From Podospora pseudoanserina (Eukaryota; Ascomycota; Sordariomycetes; Sordariales; Podosporaceae): a stretch of 64,000 nucleotides of DNA. Both the position numbers and the translations under genes were made by a program. The notes under the pieces were generated by a model. The model was not told the origin of the DNA, did not search any database, and saw nothing but the letters and a program-made list of their open reading frames with translations. Of this stretch, positions 33,311-42,414 are shown in pieces (position 1 is the first letter of the stretch; each line of letters begins with the position of its first letter). Location: the NCBI RefSeq assembly GCF_035222485.1, contig NC_085922.1, forward strand, positions 77,001 through 141,000. Direction: 5' to 3'.

Positions 33311-35402
33311 ATGTCGGCGCCCCGGAGGCTGGGAGGTGGCCGCATCCTGGGCAGCGGCAGCAAGGGGCTCGCCCCGCCCTCGTCGTCATCCTCGACTCCT
33401 GCTCCAGGAGGTGCCAACCCACGACGGGCCAGCGCCAACACAGCTCGCGCCGTGAGCCCATTCCCGCCCTCGGAAAGCAGTGTTAGCGTCGGCTCGTATC
33501 ATTCGAGACTCTCGTCTCCCAACTCCCTCTCGCCGCCTTTGTCCAGCACGCTTCCGCCCTTCGCCCAGGATCTCGTCTCCCATGTCAGCCTCGCCGGTCC
33601 CTCGAACCGCGCCTCCAGCAGCGGAGGGCTGGTTTGCCCAATATGCAACGAGGAAATGGTTACTCTGCTCCAGCTCAACCGCCACCTAGACGACGTGCAC
33701 CAGGAGCTCCCCGAGGCCGAGCAGGACGAGGTCAAATCGTGGTTCGACAAGCAGGTGCTCAAAGCCAAGCGGTTCCAGCCGCTGTCTCTGATCAACCAGA
33801 AGCTACGCGGCATGGACGTGTTCGAGTCCAACGAAAGCCAACCTGTCTCAGCGCCGGCAGCCCCAGGCCGGATTGCAGAAACTGTTGTCGATCCCGAGGA
33901 GCTGGTGACGAGGAAACACTGGCAGAGGTCATCGGGCAACGACACATGCACAGACCCGACATGCGATAGGAAATTGGGACCGCTGAACGGCAGCGTAAAT
34001 TGCAGGAAGTGCGGGAGGTTGTTCTGCGAGGAGCACACAATGTACCAGATGAAGCTGTCGAGGTCAGCCAACCACGAACCGGTCCGGGGCATCTGGTGTC
34101 GCGTGTGTGAGACGTGCTACAAGTCGAGGGGGGGCTACAATGACCACAATGGTGTTTCACGAGACCATACGGCGGACTTTGCTGCCGTGCGTGCCAGGAA
34201 GGTGGAGAGGCAACGCCTCGAGGTCCAGAGGCTGGAGAAGAGGTTGACCAAGCTGACTAGGCTGTTGGCCGAGGGGCCTCAGGACGCGGGTGTCAACTCG
34301 GCGTTGCTATCACCGCTCGGCGGGGCAAAACACATCAGAAAGACTATTGAGCAATCTGTGGTGGCTTGGGAAGAAGATGCGTCTGTGGCGAGGTGCCCGT
34401 TCTGCAAGCAAGAGTTTCGGTCTTGGACGTTTAGGAGGCATCACTGCAGGATATGTGGCAGGGTTGTGTGTGCGGATCCGGCGACGGGGTGTTCGAGTGA
34501 GATTGGATTCAATGTCGCAACCCGCATGTGCTTGCTCGTCCGATGGCTCAAGAATCTGTGCTAACTGTTCGGCAGCAACCGCTTTGCCCGCAGCCGAGAA
34601 GCCAACCGGTGGTGGCCATATCAGTGTCGATGTCAGGATGTGCTGCGACTGCAAAACGACCATCTTCTCACACCGAGATTTTACTGATTCGATTACCCAC
34701 AAGCCTCCGGATCAGATCGCGTACGAGAACCTACGCCAGTTTGAGCTGGGCATCCGAAACATGATGCCAAAATTTCACAAAGCACTGGTGGCATTGCAGC
34801 CGCCTGACGATAACAGCAACAAACCACCGCCAACACACGCCGAGATCCAGCACGCTGCCAGCATTCGCAAGCGCCTCACATACTCGTTTCGCCAATATGG
34901 CGAGGCAGCAAAGCGCATTCAGAACATGCCCACCGACAGCCCTACGCAACGGGTGCTTCAACAAAAGATTTATGCCGCTGCTTCGGCCTTCATGCACACC
35001 AATATGCTTCCCCTGAAGAGCTTGCCATCTATTTTGAAAGCCAGCGGGCCAGGCCACCGGCGCTTGCTCTCCAACGGGCCGTCGCACTCGCCCCTGCGAA
35101 ACGGTGAGTCGGCCACATTCGATGCCGAAACTTCCAGCGTGGGAGGGGCGAGCGAGGTCAGCACCGCCGTGTCGGCTCTCGAGACAGAGGAGAAGGAGGC
35201 AAAGGAGAAGCTGATTGTCTTGGAGGAGCAGCGGTTTATGGTGCACGAGATGCTCAATCATGCAAGGGCGGCGAGGAGATTCGAGGAGGTCACGGCGTTG
35301 ACCAAGAACATCGAGGAGCTGGACAGGGAAATTGAAGGCTCAAAACGAACTGTGGCCGATGTTGCGGAGAAGTTCCAGGGGCTGTATGTTGGAGGAGCAT
35401 GA
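33311..35402 (+). CDS. Vac1/Pep7-like FYVE zinc-finger protein (endosomal tether)
   Basis: The protein starts MSAPRRLGGGRILGSG. A C2H2-type finger begins with CPICNEEM at residue 109. A first FYVE-like zinc module follows with CTDPTCDRK, CRKCGRLFC and CRVCETC. The canonical FYVE finger has CPFCKQEF and RRHHCRICGRVVC, and ends with VRMCCDC in exon 2. The C-terminal half is helical with coiled coil (about 590-670), as in Rab-binding rabenosyn/Vac1 proteins. FYVE fingers bind PI3P, and Vac1 joins Rab5/Vps21 and Vps45 in fusion at endosomes. Exon 2 starts at 34576 after a CTAAC branch and GCAG. The donor is uncertain: a GC donor at 34524 keeps the SSEIGFNV strand (679 aa), while a GT donor at 34497 removes it (670 aa). 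Both keep frame. Confidence 0.9.
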
Positions 35403-35756
35403 GGCGGCGACAGAGAGGAAGGATGAGTATTTAGCGGGCATGGCTCGGAGTTTGGGAGTCATCTTTTGTGCCAAGGACAGCTGGTTGGAACGAACCAAAA
35501 CATGGGAATATCAATCTACGCTTCGGATGTTCATCGCAAAGCCGGGGCGATCTTGGCTTGTCGATGTCAAGCAGACCCCACTGCTGTCTTTTCGAGCTCA
35601 AAAGAGCGGTTGACAGACGGGGTGGCACTGTCACGGCTAGGTCAAGACACAAGCTCGAACTGCCCTGGCGTACGAACGCGGCGTCTGTCCGTCTGCCCAA
35701 ATTAGCGGCCAACCAGACTGCAACCTCCGGAGCTAAACATCTCGGACACAACTATC

Positions 35757-36018
35757 TGGCCTGTTTTCCGTTCTTGCCGCCGTCTACGTATACTTTTGCA
35801 TCCCCAAAACCGAAGGCAAGACCCTGGAGGACCTGGCGTGCCTCTTTGCCCACGGCGTAGGCCACTGCCGCCAGTTTGCCTGGCAGGCGCCCGAGACCGA
35901 TGTTGGTCGGCTGGCTGAGATTGACGAGCAGAGACACTGGGCCAAGAACAGGGAGTTCCTCCGGAGAGAGGAGGCGTACAACAGGAGGAGGGCCCGGAGG
36001 TTTGTCCATGTTTGAGTC
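35757..36018 (+). pseudogene. C-terminal fragment of an MFS sugar transporter
   Basis: One frame reads SGLFSVLAAVYVYFCIPKTEG and then KTLEDLACLFAHG, ending with a basic cytoplasmic tail and a stop. This is the last transmembrane helix of a hexose-type MFS transporter plus the PET(K/R)GKTLE-like motif that follows it. Upstream, in-frame stops and unrelated sequence mean the other eleven helices are missing. It is about 85 codons of debris, or the last exon of a gene whose other exons are gone. The helix and motif are clear; the origin (deletion or partial duplication) is inferred. Confidence 0.65.
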
Positions 36019-36619
36019 CGTGGTCAAGTCTCGCGAGTGGACGACGTTCAAGGACTGGGTATCGAGGTGTCTGTCTCGCCGGACGAGGCCGGGGGAAAAG
36101 GTTATGTCTCCTGGGCTGCCCCAGGGTTCTTGTGCCTCTGCTACTTCTTCCGCTTCTGTTTCGAGACGGACGTCGGTGGATGACAAGACGAATGTGGTTT
36201 GCGAGTCGTTCGCCACGGGTCTGGAAGAGCGGTATGGCGAGGATCAGGCAAGCAGATCACGAAAGAGCTTTATCTTTAGTGTCATCGGGAAGGGGAGGCG
36301 GGCGTCCAGCGTGGCGCTTGATGGGTCTACTGCTAGCTCGCCTCGGGATGGTAGTGCGGCAGGTTCGGTGTTTGGAGCACAACTTAGTGGGAGAGCACTG
36401 GTTCAGGATGGCGGTGATCTGCCAACTCCTTCCTCGAATCCTTTGCAGCCGGGCCACCAGATGGGAACGGCGACCCATTGTGACGTGGAGGATGCCTCGT
36501 CGGAAGGAGCGGTGTCACCTTGCACGCTGGTTCCTCCCAGCGGTAAGAAGCAGAATTTGCCCCTGGCTGTCGTGGTTGCAGAAAGTGGTTTTGTAAAACA
36601 AGGGGTGGATGGAAATTGA
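36012..36619 (+). CDS. doubtful hypothetical protein
   Basis: An open frame with a start near 36009-36012 (MFESVVKSREW) runs to a stop at 36619, about 200 codons. It is Ser/Arg/Gly-rich, has no recognised domain, signal peptide or membrane helix. It overlaps the end of the transporter fragment in another frame. It may be chance coding in GC-rich DNA. Confidence 0.2.
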
Positions 36620-37015
36620 CTGCTTAGATTGATGGAATGGCCCATCGTGGCTGACTTTGGCGGTAAAATAATTGACCACTGTTGGATACTTACCTATCAC
36701 ACAAAGACCCGTGACTCGTGATTCTCTTGCCTCTAAAGGAAAAGGAAAAGAAAAAGGGAAGAAGGAGAAGGAGAAGAAGAGAGAGGACAGGCGTCTGGGC
36801 AATCGTGATAGGGGTTAGGGTTATACACCGGAGATGTCATTGTCACCCCGCCAAAGTGGCCAGTTGATGGATGGAATCGAGGAGGCCAAACTCTGAGCAA
36901 TATTCACCAAAACACATCTTCAACAGTGCCTTCACGCGCCGGTTACGAGTCTCCATCATCCATTCACATTACCTTTCAGTCATTGTGATTCCCCATCATC
37001 TTCCGACGCGACAAA

Positions 37016-38302
37016 ATGCCACCCTCACCCGCGCCCACCATATCCCCCCGCGCCAATCCAGACCACTCCAACATCACAATCTCCACCTCCCCAACCGACG
37101 ACTACCGCCCCAGGTACAGATTCTACAACAACACCTTCTCCCTCCACCGCGTCTCCCCCCTCTACCTGGGACCCGAGCCCGACCACAGCGGCGGCGCCGA
37201 CCCTCCCCCCATCACCATTGGCCCAGCCCAGCTCCGCCTCGTCGCCCAGCGACTGCGGGATGTGCTTGTCGGGGATGTCACCCGAGGCGTGGAGGTCGGT
37301 CTCACAGCTGCAGACAGCGACAGCGCCAGCAAGATCGCCAACAGCATGGGCAGCCTCGAGGTGGTGGTGGTGAGACCTGTAGAGGCGGCTGATTTGCTCG
37401 ATGTGAGTCTGGAAAAGATGAAGGATCAGTACCGGCAGGACGAAGGGAGCCAAGAGCTGGTGCGTTCATGGCACGCGCTGGAGGCGAGGGTCAAGGGGAA
37501 GCTGGGGTTGGCGATAGAGCTGGTGTATGAGCATTCGATGGGCCTGGCGTTTCTCTTGCCTGACCTGTCCAAGTCGTCGGCGCTGGCGCCTGGTGCGGCG
37601 GATGATGAGACGGGGACGGGCCGGTTTCTGTGGCTGCCGGTCATGTTGATGAGGATGCCTGCTCCGGTCAGGGTGGCGGTGACGCAGTTTTTGGAGAGGG
37701 AGTTTGACTGCAAGATTAGTCCGACCAGGTTTGGGACCAGGACGATGGTGGGGGGGTTGGAGAGGTGGATGGAGACGTTGGAGAGGAACAAGAAGGAGCA
37801 GGAGAAGGATCTGCTTGTAGCGGTGGGGTTTAACACTGTAGCGATGATGCCGAGGCAGATGGTGGCGGTGGAGGGGGGGAAGGAGGAGTTGAACAAGCCG
37901 GGCTTGGCTACGATTGATGTCATTATTCCGTGGAGCAAACTGATCCCGTTTTGGAAGCGCGGGAAGGAGATGGAGGAGGGGGAGATGCGGAGGAGGTATG
38001 AAGAGGGGGGTGTGGAATACAAGGCTTCGGCTGTCACGTTGGCCGGAAAACAGGGGATGAGGGAGGAGGGATGGGGGTGGAGGAGCGAGGTTCACCAGCC
38101 TTTCCTTGAGGCTCTGTCAATGTACACCAAGAGAACCATCGCGATGGGACTGTTTCATCCAGCGGTGCGGATCGTCAAGGTTGGCTGCTCGGGATTCACG
38201 GCGGCCGAGGGAAGATTGAAGATCTTTCCTACGATGGACAGGGCTGGGGTGGTAGACTTGTTGGCTATGTTGTGTGAGAAGGCTGTTTCGCAGCAGCGTT
38301 GA
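37016..38302 (+). CDS. kinetochore Sim4-complex subunit Fta1 / CENP-L-like
   Basis: A single frame of 428 aa. The N-terminal block RFYNNTFSLHRVSPLYLGPE is the recognisable start of the fungal Fta1 (CENP-L) family. It is followed by RLVAQRLRDVLVGDVTRGVEVGL in the same conserved region (split here). C-terminal conserved stretches are SLVVDV-like TIDVIIPWSKLIPFWKRG and YTKRTIAMGLFHPAVRIVKVG. Fta1 pairs with the CENP-N homologue in the constitutive centromere-associated network on CENP-A chromatin. The assignment is from the N-terminal motif and overall length, with no catalytic residues to check. A telomere-like motif lies about 190 bp upstream. Confidence 0.75.
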   Translation: MPPSPAPTISPRANPDHSNITISTSPTDDYRPRYRFYNNTFSLHRVSPLYLGPEPDHSGGADPPPITIGPAQLRLVAQRLRDVLVGDVTRGVEVGLTAADSDSASKIANSMGSLEVVVVRPVEAADLLDVSLEKMKDQYRQDEGSQELVRSWHALEARVKGKLGLAIELVYEHSMGLAFLLPDLSKSSALAPGAADDETGTGRFLWLPVMLMRMPAPVRVAVTQFLEREFDCKISPTRFGTRTMVGGLERWMETLERNKKEQEKDLLVAVGFNTVAMMPRQMVAVEGGKEELNKPGLATIDVIIPWSKLIPFWKRGKEMEEGEMRRRYEEGGVEYKASAVTLAGKQGMREEGWGWRSEVHQPFLEALSMYTKRTIAMGLFHPAVRIVKVGCSGFTAAEGRLKIFPTMDRAGVVDLLAMLCEKAVSQQR

Positions 38303-38540
38303 GCGAGTGACAGAACAGCGGTACGGGGAGTGGAATTGTATGTTTCTGCGCTGACTGATGAGGATTTGTTTCGGGACACCAGCGTCAAAGGTGCAGCGTC
38401 GAATGTATTTGATTTTCAGTTTCAGGCATAAGAAAAGAGATGTCAAGATGTGACACGGTCATTCCTACATCCTTTTTATTTATGACTGCTAACTCGAGTG
38501 ATCCTACAGAAAAGCTCTTACAACCTCCAGGAATGGTCGT

Positions 38541-39478
38541 CTATCTCATGAACCCCCTCTTGCCATCACCATCAGCATCCTTCATGGGGTTCAGCCGATC
38601 GAGCAAGCTGGGCTTCGCCTTCTCCGTGTTGACGCTGCTCGAGCCAAGACCGGTCGTGCCAGTAGTGCTGGAAATGTTCTCTTCGGACGAGGACATGGAC
38701 GAAGAAGAAATGCCTGATGTACCAGTGGTGGCAGTGCTTCTGCTGGTGCTCGAGGTCATCTTGTTGGGAGCGGGTCCGCTGCCAATCTCGTGGCCGCAGC
38801 CCTGCTGATGCACACCCTTGGGGCAGCCCTCAAAGGCACCGTAGCGCTCGGAGCTTCCTCCCAGAGCACCACCCTGCTGCTTGAATTCGTTCATCGACAT
38901 GGCCGGGAGAGTGGTGGTGCCGTGGTGCTTGGCCTGCTCGTGGTGGACCTCGTGGATGGGCACCGTGGTGTGGACCACTGAGGGTTGGATGGTCTCCTTG
39001 TGGATCACAGGTTGAATCGTCTCGTGGACGTGGCTGCGATGATGAGTCAGTTGGGCTGTTGCTGCAGGCGGGATGTGGGGAAAACATACTGGTGAACCTG
39101 CTCACCCTGAACGACGGGGGCGTGGCTCTGCGTGTGGGTGGTGCCCGTAACGGTGCGCTCATCTTTGATCTTGCCGGCCTCGGCTCTCAAGGCTCTCTCG
39201 GTGGCCTCGTTGTCGCGGTTGTCGAACTCGCGGTTGACGACCTTGCCGCGATTGTGGATGTGCTGCTCGGGAAGGACTTCGGTGTCGTGGATGGGCTGGA
39301 CCTTGCGATGGTAGTGGTCCTGGTGGACCTCCTTGTCGATGGCGGTGTTGATCTCCTCGTGCTGGGTTGGGCGGACGGTTTCCTTTTTCACGGCGGGTGC
39401 GACCCGCTCCTCGACCGTGGTGTCGTGGTGACCTGCCTTGGAGACGAACTCGTCGACGGCTTGCTTTGCTCGATCCAT
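38541..39478 (-). CDS. hydrophilic 'allergen-like' stress-type protein (copy 1)
   Basis: Two exons (39478-39090 and 39033-38541) give 293 aa; the intron is GTATGT to GCAG. The protein is very hydrophilic with no membrane helix or signal peptide. Conserved His-rich motifs are HQDHYHRKVQPIHDTEVLPE and HVHETIQPVIHKETIQPSV with TTVPIHEVHHEQAKHH. This pattern is found in a fungal family often annotated only as 'allergen'. The C-terminus is Ser/Thr-rich and ends LLDRLNPMKDADGDGKRGF. It resembles intrinsically disordered, stress-induced proteins; the role is not established. A related gene diverges from it at 40320. Confidence 0.8.
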
Positions 39479-40319
39479 GATGGTGAGTTGTTTGTTTCGG
39501 AAAGAGAGATGAGGGTGAATTGGTGTGGGGAAGTTGATGGGTTGCAATAGACGGATCATGGATGGTGGGATGGAGTTCTTATAAGGTAACTCGCTACGGG
39601 TAGAACCTGGGGCTGGGGGGCATTGTCAATGGTGACGTTGGTCGATGACCTCAACCGCCATTGCTAGTGACGTTGACTCGTCTCCCATCTTGCTCGGACT
39701 CTGGGGCAGACTAGGTTCGATGTGTTGAGCAGATGCTGGCCATCTGATCATACATTACATGGTGTAGGTTCGCGGTTCGGGAGTCCTCGGAGGAAACGGT
39801 CCTCATCAGCAAGGTAGTAAGGGTGGTGTGTTGGAGCCAACATGGCCAACCAGTCTCCAGCATACCCAACGATCGAGAGATCGGCGGATCGCCCGTATCC
39901 TCGTGCCTTAGTCCCGGGTCCAGACTTACAGGGCTATTCCTGGTTGATTGGTTGCAGTAAGGGGGGGGAGAAGGGGGGTGCTAGCCACTGCATCACCACA
40001 CACCTCCAGCACAAAGATGGAAGCTATGGCCACGAATGACGCTGTCCAGTGGATCAACAACGCTTACACGCGGGGAGAACCTCCAATCATGACGTTTAGC
40101 CTCTTCCAGATGGATACGCTACGATATGTGCTCGGGGAAGATCCGATCTCAGAGAGCATGGCAACCTACGGCAAGCTATGGCAATGTCCGTTGAACGCCG
40201 GCTTCTACCACGACCTAGTCTAGCTTCATCCACCTCAGCTCCCCCCTTCATCGTGAAACATGCTCTCGTGTCGGTCTACTTTGGCAGTATAAGCACCAGT
40301 TCAAACTTGGGGAATCAAT
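39479..40319. other. shared divergent promoter of the allergen-like pair
   Basis: About 840 bp between divergent starts. It holds a G-run with AGGGG (stress-element-like) near 39970 and a GTATAAG near 40288. Short open frames here have no family features. Confidence 0.5.
39578..39585 (-). promoter_or_regulatory. TATA-like element of allergen-like copy 1
   Basis: CTTATAAG lies about 100 bp before the minus-strand ATG at 39478, a plausible core promoter position. Confidence 0.35.
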
Positions 40320-41292
40320 ATGGGACAGAAGAGCAGTTGCCTCACGCACAAACATACCGGTTTAGGAACCGCATCGGCCGAACAGCATCGCCAGCCTGAG
40401 AACGGCACAGCCCAGGACCTTCTCAAGGATATCGCCCGGAAAAGCAAGCTCCAGGCTCGCGGGATGTCGGGGAAATGTCAAGATGGCGAGGCTGGCACCG
40501 GGAGCTCGATGCACGTAGCGGAGCAGAATGGAAACGCAGTTGGCGAGAGTGCATCAACAAAGCGGTTGAGGATCACCTCAACTGAAGATACTGATACGGA
40601 GACAACTGTTACTGCGCGTAAGTTTGTCCCATTCTGTCGTCATAAAAATTGCATGTGGCTGATAGTGTGCGCACCGCTTGTTATCTAGCCGTCGTTCAAG
40701 AGGTCGTGAAACCCCACGTCCACGAGATTCGACAAGAGGAAATCCATCGCGACATCCATGTACACACAAACCACACCATTATCCAGCCTGTCTACGATCT
40801 CGAAGCTCTACCACCGCGGCACTTTGTCCCCGACGAGACTGGAAAGCTGGTTGAGGTCAGCGAGTCAGACCTACCCGCGTGCACGGGACGAAATGCCCAA
40901 TGGCACATCGCGGCTGGCCCCGTCCCCGACAAAACCAAGAGCAAGCAGGCTCTCGGGACGGCGGCGATTACCAAAACCGGGTCACCCAATAGCAGCAGCA
41001 GGGCCATGAACGACTCGGACACTTCCTCGTCGACGGATTCCGTGCCCGTGATGGAGGTTGGCCAGCAAGAAGAAGCGGTAAGAATGATGACAACCCCCCT
41101 ATGATTGCGAGAAAAGACTCAACATCTGACTCGCAGTATTGCCTCGCTCCCGAGCATCAGACGCCAATTGTGCAGAAGGCTGCCGTACCAAGGTCAATAA
41201 CGACGCAAGCCAATGAAGGTACGACAAAGAAAACCTCTCGACTGCCGAAACCGTCGACTGCGGGTCAAACAACAACGGTGGCTGCAAAGTAG
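40320..41292 (+). CDS. hydrophilic 'allergen-like' protein (copy 2) with possible lipid anchor
   Basis: Three exons (40320-40617, 40689-41077, 41137-41292) give 280 aa. The second exon carries the family core: VVKPHVHEIRQEEIHRDIHV and HTIIQPVYDLEALPPRHF, matching the HxHRxxQPIxDxExLPxxH pattern of copy 1. The N-terminus MGQKSSC has glycine at 2, serine at 6 and cysteine at 7, a fair N-myristoylation plus palmitoylation pattern. Copy 1 lacks this. The C-terminus is Ser/Thr-rich. Introns are GTAAGT..CTAG and GTAAGA..GCAG. The GTATAAG 32 bp upstream is close, so the true start or leader needs transcript support. Confidence 0.72.
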
Positions 41293-42414
41293 CCAAGCCT
41301 GAGCTGCATTTGTGTCCATCTAGGTGTGTTGCGGGAAGGCTTTGTCATTGGTTGCCTATGTCTTTCTTTTGTTGTCAAAGTATGTTGGTCAAAGACACGG
41401 CGATTGTCAGTTAGTGGCTTGTTATCAAGCTTGGTGAGAGATGATTCAAGTTGGGAATGGTGGAAATTTAGACGTGTCCAAGGTAGATACCTCCCTACAG
41501 CTAGGTACATGATTCTCTTTAAAGAAAAAGAAAATGGATATAGGTAGTGACTTTCCAGTCAGATTACAGTTGTGTATGGGAGCCAATGTCATGCTTGATG
41601 ATAAAAGCTGAGATATAATGATGCGACTTGTGTCTACGGTAGGTGCGTCAGTAAAGGTACCTAGGTAGGTAGCTATTGTATTTAGTCTGGGCATCAACAT
41701 GTGGTAGCTAGGTATTTCAGATTGTCCTTGACAGAACTGTGGCACAATTCTCAACTCATGTAATGGCTAGAATAAAAGCAACGAGTCGTCGTCGTCGCCG
41801 TTGAGGTGGACATTTCCCGTTGCCTCCAGCCCCTCATAGTCACGGCACCTCCCTGTAGTACCCACTCCACATTGAAGCATGCGATTAAGTGATTCTCATG
41901 CTTCTCTTCGATCATCAAATAGCCTAGAACTTCCTTTTGGCACAGTTCCATCACCACACGTCACTAATGTCGTGTTGGAACAGCACAACCTCTGTTCACC
42001 TCGGGTCTGGTAAACTTGTCACCCCGTCGACTGCATCAAGTCAAGTTTCCGAGTGTCGAAGTGAGGTGGAGAACAAGGAGAAACTTGATCAGTTTTGAAT
42101 ACCATGCCTGTTCGAAATGAATCCCTTCGCACAAAGACCAAAAGCCAAAAGCGTCACTCCCTCTTTATTCATGAAGGCTGCTCGATCTGTGACATTTCTA
42201 CATTGTTGTGAGCCTTCAGAGGATTTATACATGTCACAATGCCTCAGGGCCATCGTAACTGGGTGTAACTACCTCATCTGCTTGAATCCTGAGCAAACGG
42301 CCTTTTCGACATTTTTGTGCTCTTGCTTGGGAGGCATACCGATTGGACCTACCTTGGCCCACCTACACCTACCCATTGTTGCTTAGGTACACTATCGATT
42401 TTAAATTTGCCAGA
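41293..42414. other. 1.1-kb intergenic region
   Basis: No gene. It holds several copies of the GGTA/TACC motif (for example 41655-41672) and the promoter of the RING-like gene. Confidence 0.5.

Larger units (their letters stand above)
35403..37015. other. 1.6-kb region with gene debris
   Basis: No intact gene. It contains a sugar-transporter C-terminal fragment (35757-36018), a doubtful open frame (36012-36619) and a telomere-like TTAGGG motif near 36808-36825 in the promoter of the next gene. Confidence 0.5.

Noticed and set aside
39842-40223. short frames in the promoter between the allergen-like genes
   Set aside because: No resemblance to the family and no splice connection to the exon at 40320.
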